IMG/VR virus record: IMGVR_UViG_3300032205_000014
Coordinates: 1-28,487 of that record
DNA: 28,487 nucleotides
Reading direction: 5' to 3' (one strand)
Source of the DNA: a virus
Shown: positions 7,544-16,348 of the stretch, piece after piece
How the letters are laid out: each line of letters begins with the position of its first letter
Position numbering within the stretch: position 1 is the first letter of the stretch
The notes under the pieces: generated by a model
Told to the model about the DNA's origin: nothing
Databases searched by the model: none
What the model saw: only the letters and a program-made list of their open reading frames with translations
Made by a program: the position numbers and the translations under genes

Positions 7544-8641
7544 TCACATCCTCGCGCTGACGGCCGCAACAATGCCGCGCATATCGGCTACACCATTTGC
7601 AACAACATTAACTCCAATGTTCGTCATGTATACACTCGTATTGTATGGCGTTTGTGCGGTCACGTTTGCTGTCGTAGCCCATCCCGCTATTGTCACAGCA
7701 GGGCTTACCCGTTTCATCACCTTGAATGGGCATGGGTTCATTGTTGTCGTGCCTCCGTTGCCATACTGATAGATGTTAAGTCCATCGATGTATTCGAGAT
7801 AGCGCTGGCACGTCGCGAATTCCTGCGCCTCGTCGGGCAGCGTCCATGGCGGCGCAATGCCGGTGTTGAGCGGATCGAGATGGAGCGAAACATCGAACAG
7901 TTCGAAGGTATTGTTGACCGTCGCCAGTCCATTGGTCGCGCTGGCCAGAGTTGTCAGGCCGCCAGCCTGCCAGCCCGCAACGCCGACCTGATTTGCCCCG
8001 CCTGCAATCGCGACCGTCACGATATAGGCTCTCGACGTATCGACAGGCCACGTCCCCGTCACATCGCCGGGGATGACAAATGCCTGTTCAGTGTCCGTAT
8101 TGGCCTGCCCTGCCGAGATCACAAACGACGTGATGTAACTGCGCGTCGTGTCGCCATTCCTGACCGACACGCCATAGGTTCCCGCAGGACCTTTGAAGCC
8201 AAAGCGCAGCACAGTCTGTCTGGCACCTGCCGCTCCATAGCCAAAATCCGCAACGCGCGTGCCTTCGATGCTTTGGTATATCTGGCAGTATTCCGTGGCA
8301 GCCAGCGAAGTGTCGGCTGTCGTCACAGTCAGGCGCAAGCGGTTCCTTGATCCATTTGGCGTTGCCACCTGCACGCGCTGGAACGACACCGCACCTGTCG
8401 TTACAAAGGCCGCGCTCCACTGATCGGCAGCAAAATAACCGGATGTTGTTCCCGCCGTGTTGCCGGTCTCTTGGCTCACCTGCATCGCGCCGTTCACGAT
8501 GCGATTGCGCGCCTGCGCCGTGGCAATCGGCACGCTGCTTGAGGCCACCCGCCAAGCGCCGCCGGAATACTGGTACTGCGGCCCGCCCGCAGGGATGTAG
8601 ATGGTGCCGTCAGTCGGGGAGGCTGGGAAATCGAAAGCCAT
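7544..8641 (-). CDS. tail-fibre/appendage protein, paralogue A
   Basis: The protein has 365 aa. The first ~35 residues are a module (MAFDFPASPTDGTIYIPAGG ... YSGGAWR) shared with the next two genes. Residues ~40-290 form a beta-rich domain beginning RNRIVNGAMQVSQE, with GADQW-like, PNGSRNRL, ISAGQANTDT and IPGDVTGTWP signatures. These match paralogue B (9546-10637) along nearly the whole length, at well over half identity by eye. The end (ARM) is also shared. Such domains occur at the ends of phage fibres and may bind surface sugars. The ATG overlaps the previous stop as TGATG. Two divergent copies suggest host-range diversification. Confidence 0.75.
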   Translation of the reverse strand: MAFDFPASPTDGTIYIPAGGPQYQYSGGAWRVASSSVPIATAQARNRIVNGAMQVSQETGNTAGTTSGYFAADQWSAAFVTTGAVSFQRVQVATPNGSRNRLRLTVTTADTSLAATEYCQIYQSIEGTRVADFGYGAAGARQTVLRFGFKGPAGTYGVSVRNGDTTRSYITSFVISAGQANTDTEQAFVIPGDVTGTWPVDTSRAYIVTVAIAGGANQVGVAGWQAGGLTTLASATNGLATVNNTFELFDVSLHLDPLNTGIAPPWTLPDEAQEFATCQRYLEYIDGLNIYQYGNGGTTTMNPCPFKVMKRVSPAVTIAGWATTANVTAQTPYNTSVYMTNIGVNVVANGVADMRGIVAAVSARM

Positions 8642-9546
8642 CAGCGATATTCCTCGATCACGACCATGCCGTCCGCGCCAGCACCTCCCGGCACCGCCGA
8701 GCCTGCAAAGGCATTGAGCGCCCCAGCGCCGCCAGAGCCGCGCCCGTTGCCCGCATTGCCACCGTTGTGAAAGGCAGACGCCGTATTTACTACCTGACCT
8801 GTTCCGCCTGCTCCAAACCGGCTCGATGCACCGGCCTGCGCCATGCCGATAATCGTTGTCGCTATCGTCGTGTGGAAGCCGAAGCCGCCCTGATCGCCTG
8901 TCGCATTGATATCACCGCCTGTCGCCGAACCGCCGCCGCCGCCGACCCGCGTTCCTCCAGTCGCATTGAAACCGGCAGCACCAGCATTGCCGCCATTAGC
9001 CGTCAGCGTATTGGTGCCGTCGCTGTAACTCGATGCGGTGCCGGCCGAGGCGCTCGCGCCGCCCGTGCCGATGGTGCAGGTCGGCGTGAACGTGCCGGTC
9101 GGCTTGACGATCCACTTTTCGCAATAGCCGCCCGCGCCGCCACCAGACCCCATCTGGCCGTTGCTGCCAGAACCGGCAACGGCATTGCCGCCGCCACCGC
9201 CGCCGCCCTGCACCTGCACCCGGAATATACGGGTGTTGGCGTTAAGCGTGATTGCGCCTGACGTCGTGATGAACTGCCGCTGGATGAGACCGGAACCTGA
9301 AGGCGCGACGACCTGCACCCATTGCTGGGAATTGCCGTCGTCGTAGTAGACGAACAGCGCCCCGGTATCGCTCTCCCACCAGAGTTGCCCCGGCACCGGG
9401 TTGGCGGGCGCGGCATCGCTCGGCATCGCCCCTTGGAATTGCGCCGCGACGACAGCCCACACAGTACCGTTCCAACGGTACGTCGGCCCGCCCGCTGGCT
9501 GGTAGAGGGTTCCGGTGGTCGGGGATGCGGGGAAATCGAACGCCAT
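8641..9546 (-). CDS. glycine-rich tail-fibre tip protein
   Basis: The protein has 301 aa from the ATG at 9546, chosen because it shares the MAFDFPASPTTGTLYQPAGG module with its neighbours and overlaps the previous stop (TGATG). Longer in-frame versions upstream would run into that gene. After the N-terminal module comes GQLWWESDTG...YYDDGNSQQWVQ (about residues 53-77). Next is a beta strand segment and then a long Gly-rich domain (GGGGGGGNAVAGSG, GGGAGGYCEKWIV, GGNAGAAG, GGGGGSATGG). Glycine-rich adhesin tips of this style recur in phage fibres and form sheets of polyglycine helices, as in the S16-type adhesin; this similarity is by eye only. Confidence 0.75.
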   Translation of the reverse strand: MAFDFPASPTTGTLYQPAGGPTYRWNGTVWAVVAAQFQGAMPSDAAPANPVPGQLWWESDTGALFVYYDDGNSQQWVQVVAPSGSGLIQRQFITTSGAITLNANTRIFRVQVQGGGGGGGNAVAGSGSNGQMGSGGGAGGYCEKWIVKPTGTFTPTCTIGTGGASASAGTASSYSDGTNTLTANGGNAGAAGFNATGGTRVGGGGGSATGGDINATGDQGGFGFHTTIATTIIGMAQAGASSRFGAGGTGQVVNTASAFHNGGNAGNGRGSGGAGALNAFAGSAVPGGAGADGMVVIEEYR

Positions 9547-10637
9547 CACATCCTCGCGTTCAGGCTGATGGTACTGTCGGAAACGAAGTTGCCGGCGGCG
9601 GCACTGACGGCATTGGCCGACAGGATAAAGGCACTTGTCCCGTAGTTCGTCGGTCCCGTGCAATTGCTGTTGGTCACGCCGGAAAATGCCAAGGCCGCGC
9701 CGACCCGCATGGGCGTTATCGCGGTTGACAGCCTACCCTGAAATCCGGCTGCGGTCCCGTAACCGGCTATGTAGCCGGTCAGTTTCTGCCAGTACCTCAT
9801 GCACGCCGCCAGTTCCTGCGCCTCGTCTGGCATCGTCCATGGCGGTGCAATGCCGGTGGCGAGCGGGTCGAGGTAGAGGCCGACATCGTAGAGTTCGAAG
9901 GTATTGCCAAGAGTGGCAAGGCCGTTGGTGTTGCTGGCTGTGCCGATGAGATTACCTGCCTGCCAGCCCGCAACGCCTTGCAAGGTCGTTCCGGTCGCCA
10001 TTGTAAAATAAATGATCATCCCCCGACTGGTGTCTGATGGCCAAGTGCCAGTTACGTCACCGGGAATGATGAAAGTCTGCGTCGTGTCTGTGTTGGCTTG
10101 CCCGGCGCTGATCGTGAAATTGGCGATATAGGATCGGTTAGCGGAGCCATTGTTGATGCTGATCGAATAGGTGCCCGCCGGAGACTTCCAGCCGAAGCGC
10201 AGGATCGCTTGCTTTGCAGCCGCGCTCCCCCATTGAAAATCCGCAAGGCGGATACCCTCGATATTGGTCTGGAGGAACAGGTACTCCCCGGCTGCGAGGG
10301 AAGCATCAGCTGCGGAAACATAGACCTGATAGCGATTTCTGGAGCCGTTGGGCGTGACTGCCTGCGCCCGTCCCGTGCTGACCGTACCTGTCGTGGCGAA
10401 AGTAGCCAGCCACTGATCGGCCCCATAGAAAGCAGACACTGTTGAGGTGGTGTTGCCGTTCTCTTGGCTTATCTGCATCGCGCCGTTCACGATGCGTGAG
10501 CGCGTCTCCGCCGTGGTCACGCCCGACACGACGCCGGCCTCGATTGCCCACGTGGTGCCGTCCCAGACGTAGCTTGGCCCACCTGCCGGGCGGTAGGCCG
10601 TGCCGGGGGTCGGATTGGCTGGGAAATCGAAAGCCAT
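9546..10637 (-). CDS. tail-fibre/appendage protein, paralogue B
   Basis: The protein has 363 aa and starts MAFDFPANPTPGTAYRPAGG, followed by RSRIVNGAMQISQENGNTTS. It matches paralogue A through PNGSRNRY, ISAGQANTDT, IPGDVTGTWPSDTSRG, GVAGWQAG, LDPLATGIAPPWTMPDEAQE and the terminal LNARM. The ATG follows the upstream fibre stop by two bases, with GAGGGG as ribosome-binding site. The C-terminal ~70 residues diverge most from paralogue A, as expected if this part contacts a variable receptor. There is no enzymatic motif. Confidence 0.75.
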   Translation of the reverse strand: MAFDFPANPTPGTAYRPAGGPSYVWDGTTWAIEAGVVSGVTTAETRSRIVNGAMQISQENGNTTSTVSAFYGADQWLATFATTGTVSTGRAQAVTPNGSRNRYQVYVSAADASLAAGEYLFLQTNIEGIRLADFQWGSAAAKQAILRFGWKSPAGTYSISINNGSANRSYIANFTISAGQANTDTTQTFIIPGDVTGTWPSDTSRGMIIYFTMATGTTLQGVAGWQAGNLIGTASNTNGLATLGNTFELYDVGLYLDPLATGIAPPWTMPDEAQELAACMRYWQKLTGYIAGYGTAAGFQGRLSTAITPMRVGAALAFSGVTNSNCTGPTNYGTSAFILSANAVSAAAGNFVSDSTISLNARM

Positions 10638-10639
10638 CG

Positions 10640-12292
10640 TCAGCCCCTCAGACCTTCAAGGACGTAATACATTTGGGCGATGTTGCCGGTTGCCATCATC
10701 AGGCGAATGGCGTTCCGCGCGACCGACGTAGCGTGATAGGCGACAGAATAAGCCGATGTCAGCGCCGGCCCCGGCTGCGCATAGACAGCCTGCGAAAGAA
10801 AATGCGCATTACCGTTCTGGTTGAATTCGGAAATCTGGAATTTGAAACCCACGTTCCAGCTAGGTGCGATACCCGGCTGCCCAGCAAAAACAAATGCGCT
10901 GTAATTGCCGCCGGCTCCAGAGGCCGTCGTGCCGGAGGTGCTGGCTTGCTGGATGCCGTAATTGGAACCGGAAGCATCGAAGGTCGCGCCGTTGTCGGTC
11001 GAGTTCCTGATCTGAAGGTGGTTGCCACTGGTACTGTTGTTCAGCGCCTGACCGGAACCGCGCAGGATGCGGAAGGGCGCGAGGTTCGGGATGTCGACGC
11101 TGGCGACATTGCTGACGAAGCCAGACGCGATCACTTCCCAGCCGGTGACCTTCTGCGGACCCGATATCTGAACCCACTGTTTCGTATTTCCGTCGTCGTA
11201 GTAGAGGAACAATTTCCCGGTCGAGGATTGCCACCAGCCATTGCCGTGCTGGGGGCTTGCCGGGGGCGTGTCTCCGATGAAGGTGTAGGTCGCGACCTGA
11301 GACGCGACGACGTTCTGCTGCACCCACTGCTGGGAGTTCCCGTCGTCGTACCAGATATACGTATTGCCGGTGTCGCTCTCGAACCACAGCTGCCCGTTGG
11401 CCGGCGACGCCGGAGGGCCATCCGCGATGACCGTGTTGGGCGGGACCACCACCTCCTGCCATGCCGCGTTCTTGCGGACATACTGCTTGCTGTCGCTGGC
11501 GGCATCGACGATGAAGCCGGCGGTGGCCGCCGTCGCCACGGCGTGCAGTGACCCACCCGCGAGGTTGCCGTGCTGGGCAGCATTGATGCTGCCGGTCTGG
11601 TTGGAGAGTGTCAGGTAATAGGCGCTGCTTTGCCCATCGAGAAGATCGGCATCGAGGTTCGAGCCCGTGCCGTCGACGGTCAAAAGCTTGGAGAGGATGC
11701 TGGCCGGGGTGATGCCGGCGACAATCGCGGCATCGGCCGCGTCGACATAGTCCTTGCGCGTAGGGTTGCTGTCTCCGCCCCCGGTCGGGATGCCGAGATA
11801 GCCGGACATCGTGTCTCCGGACTTGGCGACCTTGGTCGCGTCGGCAGCCGCCTGCGCCGTCGAGACGGGCTTGTTCGCGTCTGAGGTGTTATCGACGTTG
11901 GAAAGGCCCACGGCTGCCTTGTCCAGCGTCGCCCAAGTCTTGTCTCCGCGCCAGTACTGGGTGGTCACGCCGGGGACGATGGCGTTCTCCTTGGACGGCA
12001 TGTCGGCGGCGGTGATTATGATGTCCCACTGGCTCGGATTGAAGGAACCGGCAGTGACGGCCCCTTTGGCCCGGTAGAGGGCTCCGGCCTGTATAGTGAA
12101 GTTACCCGCAGTATAATCGCTCGCCGAAGAGAAGAACCGGACAGCGACGATATCCTGCGGATTTTTGCCCGCGTCTACAACCCCCAGCTGCAAATCGGCT
12201 AGGTTGACGTAGAGTTCGCCGACCTCCCGCGTGTTGGGCGCGGGGCGGCTCCCCTTGACGGACGTGCGAAGGGATTGAACTCGGATGGGCAT
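10640..12292 (-). CDS. tail-fibre protein with repeated modules
   Basis: The protein has 550 aa. An N-terminal part (MPIRVQSLRTSVKGSRPAPN) and a carbohydrate-binding-like stretch (GALYRAKGAVTAGSFNPSQW) come first. Then comes the fibre shaft signature AAVGLSNVDNTSDANKPVST (about residues 124-143), KSGDTMSGYLGIP, and LLDGQSSAYYLTLSNQTG (about 218-235). Two copies of the module PASPxxGxxWxxSxTGxxxxYYDDGNxxQWVQ follow (about 295-380). The last ~170 residues are a beta-rich tip. The LLDGxxSxYY and GLxNVDNT patterns are standard in phage fibres. The same YYDDGN module is in the neighbour at 8641-9546, showing domain shuffling. Confidence 0.85.
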   Translation of the reverse strand: MPIRVQSLRTSVKGSRPAPNTREVGELYVNLADLQLGVVDAGKNPQDIVAVRFFSSASDYTAGNFTIQAGALYRAKGAVTAGSFNPSQWDIIITAADMPSKENAIVPGVTTQYWRGDKTWATLDKAAVGLSNVDNTSDANKPVSTAQAAADATKVAKSGDTMSGYLGIPTGGGDSNPTRKDYVDAADAAIVAGITPASILSKLLTVDGTGSNLDADLLDGQSSAYYLTLSNQTGSINAAQHGNLAGGSLHAVATAATAGFIVDAASDSKQYVRKNAAWQEVVVPPNTVIADGPPASPANGQLWFESDTGNTYIWYDDGNSQQWVQQNVVASQVATYTFIGDTPPASPQHGNGWWQSSTGKLFLYYDDGNTKQWVQISGPQKVTGWEVIASGFVSNVASVDIPNLAPFRILRGSGQALNNSTSGNHLQIRNSTDNGATFDASGSNYGIQQASTSGTTASGAGGNYSAFVFAGQPGIAPSWNVGFKFQISEFNQNGNAHFLSQAVYAQPGPALTSAYSVAYHATSVARNAIRLMMATGNIAQMYYVLEGLRG

Positions 12293-12369
12293 GTGCCCTC
12301 GCCTTAATGGCCTATATAGGCCGGCTTTGAAGAGACCTATCTAGGTCCCGCAGTCCCGACATCATGCAC
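12293..12369. promoter_or_regulatory. inter-gene region with two palindromes
   Basis: The 77-bp gap holds the perfect palindrome GGCCTATATAGGCC (12309-12322). Thirteen bases away is GACCTA-TC-TAGGTC (12335-12348), a 6-bp stem with a two-base centre. Similar small gaps in this operon are only a few bases long, so the region stands out. Two related palindromes at this spacing could be operator half-sites or a weak promoter region for the downstream fibre genes. There is no T-run for a terminator. Confidence 0.4.
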
Positions 12370-12603
12370 TCAGAACGTGCCGCAGTCGAGCAGGCTCAAG
12401 GTCCAGACGAAACCCGGCCCCGGCCCGGAGACAAGCACCTGCCCCTGCGCATCCGGATTGGGAAAGCTCGATCCGGCAGCCCCTGCCGCCCATGCCACGG
12501 TATAGGCGTCCCCCGGCAGCACGGTCTGCACCACCTGTCCGGCCGAAGGGTCGGCGAAGGGTATGTGAAGGGCGTTCCTGAAAGCCTGCGTCGTGCCGCT
12601 CAT
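12370..12603 (-). CDS. small structural/fibre-associated protein, unknown
   Basis: The protein has 77 aa from the ATG at 12603 (MSGTTQAFRNALHIPFADPS...). That ATG overlaps the upstream stop as ATGA, so I chose it over longer in-frame starts within the upstream gene. It is hydrophobic and Gly/Pro-rich without a membrane helix. It lies between two fibre genes and is co-translated with the upstream one. No family is recognised. Confidence 0.65.
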   Translation of the reverse strand: MSGTTQAFRNALHIPFADPSAGQVVQTVLPGDAYTVAWAAGAAGSSFPNPDAQGQVLVSGPGPGFVWTLSLLDCGTF

Positions 12604-13361
12604 GTCCATGCGCTCCCGTTCCAGACCTTGACCGGCTTGGTGATCCAGCTGGAGCCGCTCCAGACTTTGGCCGGCTTCAAGGCCCATGCCGATCCACCCC
12701 ACGCCTTGAGACGCCCGGCAGGAGCGCCAGCGGGAGCGAGTTCGATGCCCAGCATGACGACGCGGGTGTTGGTCGAGACGTATTGCGGGCTGATCGCCGC
12801 CGACGTGATATCATAGGAAGTGGCGTGACGCCGGGCCGTGGAGTGCGCGGCGTTGGACAGCGCGGTGTAACCCGCTGGAACCGTGAAGCTATTGCCGCCG
12901 ACGCCGGCCGTGCCGAGCAGCGTGATGTTGGTGGCTCCGGGCGCGGCGCTGAAAGTGAGGATCGGATCGCCGTTGACGAGGTCCTCGGCGGTCTTCACCT
13001 GCACGGTCGAACCGGAGACCTCCGATGACAGCACCGACGCGATGGTGACGCCGATTGAATTGCCGCCGGTCGTCGTCACCGTGACCGTCATCGCCGCAGG
13101 GGACGCGCCGACGCTGCTCGAAATGAACCACGTGCCGCGAACGTCGGCGACGGAGAAAGACGAGTTCACGAAGTCCAGCAGCTGCGTCCACGTCAAGCCT
13201 GACGTGTCCGAAATGGTCGGCAGCACCACCCCGGCACTGCCCTTGTAGGACGCGACGAAGGCGATCAACCGGGTGTTGGCGGGCGGCGTGAAGCTTGCCG
13301 TCGTGTGGGTGGCGGCCTGCGCCCCGGTCCCGGCGACCTGAACGACGGGTGCCGTGCTCAC
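12600..13361 (-). CDS. fibre/appendage protein with C-terminal WxGSxW repeats
   Basis: The protein has 253 aa. The main part is a Thr/Ser/Val-rich beta domain (TTASFTPPANTRLIAFVASY, AAMTVTVTTTGGNS, ILTFSAAPGATNITLLGTAG), like lectin-like or Ig-like folds on virions. The last ~38 residues are three imperfect repeats, KAWGGSAW / KVWSGSSW / KVWNGSAW, joined by KP linkers, a pattern seen at the ends of phage tail proteins. The start is GTG at 13361, overlapping the previous stop as GTGA. A receptor-binding role is inferred from position and composition. Confidence 0.7.
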   Translation of the reverse strand: MSTAPVVQVAGTGAQAATHTTASFTPPANTRLIAFVASYKGSAGVVLPTISDTSGLTWTQLLDFVNSSFSVADVRGTWFISSSVGASPAAMTVTVTTTGGNSIGVTIASVLSSEVSGSTVQVKTAEDLVNGDPILTFSAAPGATNITLLGTAGVGGNSFTVPAGYTALSNAAHSTARRHATSYDITSAAISPQYVSTNTRVVMLGIELAPAGAPAGRLKAWGGSAWALKPAKVWSGSSWITKPVKVWNGSAWT

Positions 13362-15229
13362 GTGGTATCGATCCAGACGTCGTTGACGCTAGGCGAGGAA
13401 GGCGCGGAACCAGCAATCGTGATCCTGCCGCCGGAAACGTCGTCGGCAGCAAGGATCGCAGCCGCGACAAAAGCGGTGCTGGCGATCTGGGTCGTATTGG
13501 TGCCCGGCGCGGCAGTCGGGACATCAGGCGTGCCAGTGAAGGTCGGGTCGAACAGGTCAGCCTTGTTGCCCAGCACCGGGGTGATGTTGGCGGCGATGTA
13601 GTTCTCGATCTCGCCGAGCGTGTCGAAGCCTGACGAGGCCGACCCGACAAGCGCGGCGACATTGGCCCTGACATGTGCCGTCGTAGCAATCTGCGTGGTG
13701 CTGGTCGCGGTCGCGGCGGTCGGTGCGGTCGGCGTGCCCGTGAGCGCCGGCGAGGCCAGCGGAGCCTTGGCCGCCAGATCGGAGACAAGGTTCGTCACGC
13801 CCGATTGCGCAATGGGAAGCGTCGGCGGGAAGGTGCTCGGCTTGCCCGTGATGTCGGCCCACGCCGTGGAGCCGCCACCGCCACCGCCTCCCCCGCCGCC
13901 GGCCACCGATTTCGACCATACCAAGAAGACGTAACTGTCGGCTGACGGGGCCGTGACAAAGGTGATCTGGCTCCCCACTGCCGTAAACGATATCCCCGGC
14001 TCCTGAACGACGCCATCCAAGGAGACGACAAGCTCCTCGTAGGACACGACATTCACCGGCACTGATGGAACGATCTTGGTTTCCAGATCGAACACCTTCT
14101 TGGTCCCGTCGATGCCGACCAGAGGTTTCAGGGAGTAAGCCTGCACGGCCCCCGGAGACAGCTGCTCGACCGGCATCAGCACGTCGACAGCGACCATGTC
14201 CCCCGCCCGTAAAGGACGCTGGAATGTCACCGTCGAGGACGGGGCGTCGACCACGAAGTCGTTGATCGGCATCAGCTTTATGCCGTTGACGTGGGGATCG
14301 ACCTGCTCCGGGGAACCCGGCGTCAGGGTCCATGACCGTCCCTGTAGGTCCATCGCGGTCAGGGGAAACGCCGTCTGTCCTGCGGTCGCTTCGTACCAGA
14401 GGGTGGCGATCCCGGACCGGTTGACGCCGGCATAGAAGGGTTCCCAAGAAGAACCGGTCCAGACGTAAGGTTGATGGTCGTCGCTGTCATAGTATATCGA
14501 GCCGGTCTCGATGGGTCCGCCATTGTTGTTCGTCGTCGGCGGCTCCGAATGCACGCCCAAGTAGAGCGAGGTCAGCATGCCGAAGGCATTCGCCGCTTGG
14601 TTCGCCCACCACCGGGAAGACCAGTGATCCCCCGTAATGTCCATGACTTTCAAGGCGTTATCGGGAAGCGTGTCGGGCATGTACTCGGCCCACATCTGCG
14701 AACTCTCGGCCCAAGCCTGCGCCGAGCTTTCGGCATCGTCCCAGTCGTCGACGGCGGTGCGGGTCTCGGCGTTGAGGACCTCCAGAAGCGCTATCGAGGC
14801 CTGCGCCTCGTCCCGCATGGCGATTGCCGCGCCCAAAGCGCTGTTCCTGACGTCGTCGATGCCAGTTTTGGCCTCGACGGCGCGGTCGCGGGCCTCAAGA
14901 GCCTCCTGAAGGGCTATTTCGGCAGCCGCTTTGGCGTTTTTTGCCTCTTCGCAGGCCAAAATGGCCTGCTGGAGGTCCGTTGCGACCATCTGGCGGACGT
15001 CGTGAAGGGTTTTTTCGAAGATTTCGGCCTTCACGGCGTCAATTCCGACGATTTGCGGGACCAAGGAGCCGTCGTCGCGCCTTATTTCGAGCAGTTTGGT
15101 CTCAAGGTCCGAGATTGCGGCGTAGATGGCGTCGAAACTCGCATCCAGCATGTCCCCCGGGGGCTGGTCCCCGGGATGACTGGCATTCCAGTCGGTGAAC
15201 GAGATCAGGCGGCGCAAGGTCTGGAGCAT
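13358..15229 (-). CDS. large tail-fibre protein, likely the base of the fibre
   Basis: The protein has 623 aa. The N-terminus (MLQTLRRLISFTDWNASHPG) is followed by a long coiled coil around residues 40-190 (IYAAISDLETKLLEI ... ALQEALEARDRAVEAK) that ends in SSAQAWAESSQMWAEY. A central beta region includes GSIYYDSDDHQPYVWTGSSW and FPLTAMDLQGRSWTLTPGSP. A glycine run (about residues 445-455) is followed by a shaft with two copies of ALTGTPTAPTAAT...TTQIATTAHV-type repeats. These repeats and the QAWAES coiled coil are hallmarks of phage fibres that attach at the tail. It is the first fibre gene transcribed, fitting a virion-proximal part. Confidence 0.88.
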   Translation of the reverse strand: MLQTLRRLISFTDWNASHPGDQPPGDMLDASFDAIYAAISDLETKLLEIRRDDGSLVPQIVGIDAVKAEIFEKTLHDVRQMVATDLQQAILACEEAKNAKAAAEIALQEALEARDRAVEAKTGIDDVRNSALGAAIAMRDEAQASIALLEVLNAETRTAVDDWDDAESSAQAWAESSQMWAEYMPDTLPDNALKVMDITGDHWSSRWWANQAANAFGMLTSLYLGVHSEPPTTNNNGGPIETGSIYYDSDDHQPYVWTGSSWEPFYAGVNRSGIATLWYEATAGQTAFPLTAMDLQGRSWTLTPGSPEQVDPHVNGIKLMPINDFVVDAPSSTVTFQRPLRAGDMVAVDVLMPVEQLSPGAVQAYSLKPLVGIDGTKKVFDLETKIVPSVPVNVVSYEELVVSLDGVVQEPGISFTAVGSQITFVTAPSADSYVFLVWSKSVAGGGGGGGGGGSTAWADITGKPSTFPPTLPIAQSGVTNLVSDLAAKAPLASPALTGTPTAPTAATATSTTQIATTAHVRANVAALVGSASSGFDTLGEIENYIAANITPVLGNKADLFDPTFTGTPDVPTAAPGTNTTQIASTAFVAAAILAADDVSGGRITIAGSAPSSPSVNDVWIDTT

Positions 15230-15279
15230 GGGAGAGCGGCTCCTTCTGCACTTGGTCTACAATCGGCATGGGCTGGCGT

Positions 15280-15540
15280 CTAGGGCCGGTCTTTCTGCCG
15301 GAGGCGCTCGATCTCCTCCGATATCTCCGCGTCTGTCATCTCGTTGAGGGGCTTCTCGGTCTGGCGCAGCGGGCTTTGCAGCCGGCCGATGTCGCCGATG
15401 CTCTCAAGAAGCGTTCGCGCGGCCGCAGCACGTGCTGCCGGGGGAGCATCTTCATTCAGGGAGACAGAAACGAGCGTGTTGGTCGCAACTATCCGTATCG
15501 CGTCTTTTGAGGGTACTGAGGACGTTGGTTGTTTAGACAA
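15280..15540 (-). CDS. small phage protein at the head of the late operon, unknown
   Basis: The protein has 86 aa: MSKQPTSSVPSKDAIRIVAT... then NEDAPPAARAAAARTLLESIGDIGRL, and an acidic helical end (EMTDAEISEEIERLRQK). Short proteins with this AARAAAARTLLExIGDIG core are familiar from phages and prophages near packaging genes. They might be small-terminase-like or DNA-binding, but I do not recognise a defined function. The start is TTG at 15540, supported by GAGG seven bases upstream; no ATG fits. It is the first gene of the leftward structural run and contains one GGAGACA motif (15460). Confidence 0.7.
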   Translation of the reverse strand: MSKQPTSSVPSKDAIRIVATNTLVSVSLNEDAPPAARAAAARTLLESIGDIGRLQSPLRQTEKPLNEMTDAEISEEIERLRQKDRP

Positions 15541-15756
15541 AAAGAACCTCAGACAAACAGGACATAAAATCTTGGAAATTTTGCAAGTGTGGGAGCGATT
15601 ACGTACTCGGTGCCCACGCGGGGTCGGGCCGGGGGTCGGTTTGCGGAACGGAACGTGAACCTGACACTATAGCCCTAGTACTTTCAAGCATAGAGACATG
15701 TCTCTGTCTCTGTCTCTAGTATTGATCTACTACAACCAAGTATCCAGTACTTGGCT
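15541..15756 (-). promoter_or_regulatory. control region upstream of the late operon with TGTCTC repeats
   Basis: This 216-bp stretch has no gene. It holds the perfect palindrome AGAGACATGTCTCT (15692-15705), which runs into three head-to-tail TGTCTC units (15699-15716). Right after the upstream gene there is a stem-loop, CCAAGTA-TCCAG-TACTTGG (15736-15754). It is AT-richer than the flanking genes and includes CTATAGTG on the minus strand (around 15665). The late promoter is expected here, but I cannot point to convincing -35/-10 boxes. The TGTCTC units are partial versions of the GGAGACA motif found across the genome. Confidence 0.5.
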
Positions 15757-16251
15757 TTACTTGGTTAGCTTGGTGTATTTCTTTCGCGTTGCTCTAGTTT
15801 TACTCTCTTTTGGGGTATCTCGCGCCGTGAGTGCTAACCTATACATCTTTGGAGACATCATACGATTGGCGTGCGCTTCCGCGAGCAAACCCCTATCGAC
15901 CGGAGACACAGGCGAGACAGGGATATCCGGAGACAAGCCGCTAGCGCCGATTGCCGCAAGGCCTTTGCGCACGATGCTGCGTCCCGTCGTTTTGGATTGC
16001 GTCCCGCCCGGCTGGTTATGCAACGCCCATCTGTGACCGCCATGCACGCGGCAACGCGTGCTAGCGTTCACCGCGTCATTGCGGCAACGCTCGCCGGTCG
16101 ACCGTGTCATTGCCGTGCATTGCACGCGTCCGGAACCGGGCGTGAAATCGCCCCAACCGCGCCGCTTGGCGACAACCGGCGTGATGTCCGCGTGCTTCGG
16201 CCCGGAGCGTTGCGGTATCACCCATAGCGGCCGGTTCTTGCGTTCACCCAT
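15757..16251 (-). CDS. zinc-finger-like HGG protein, unknown function
   Basis: The protein has 164 aa. Residues ~45-72 read CTAMTRSTGERCRNDAVNAS then TRCRVHGG. This CxA...TGxxCxNxAxxGxxxCxVHGG pattern is common in small phage and bacterial proteins and is probably a metal-binding knuckle. The N-terminus is basic (MGERKNRPLWVIPQRSG) and the C-terminus very basic (KESKTRATRKKYTKLTK), so nucleic-acid binding is plausible. The ATG at 16251 has only a weak ribosome-binding site. The coding strand carries three GGAGACA motifs and two CTAG sites. It stands alone between two non-coding regions. Confidence 0.7.
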   Translation of the reverse strand: MGERKNRPLWVIPQRSGPKHADITPVVAKRRGWGDFTPGSGRVQCTAMTRSTGERCRNDAVNASTRCRVHGGHRWALHNQPGGTQSKTTGRSIVRKGLAAIGASGLSPDIPVSPVSPVDRGLLAEAHANRMMSPKMYRLALTARDTPKESKTRATRKKYTKLTK

Positions 16252-16348
16252 GGCCGTGAGTGTAACCTAGCCCTAGGGTTGTAGAAAACGGGACGCGGTT
16301 GCAAAGCAAACCGGAGACAAGCGTTGCTTTTCTCTATTGGTTTTCTTC

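Noticed and set aside
15660-15676. T7-like promoter suggestion (CACTATAG at about 15665)
   Set aside because: The core is only eight bases, no second copy was found at other gene starts, and no single-subunit RNA polymerase gene is visible.
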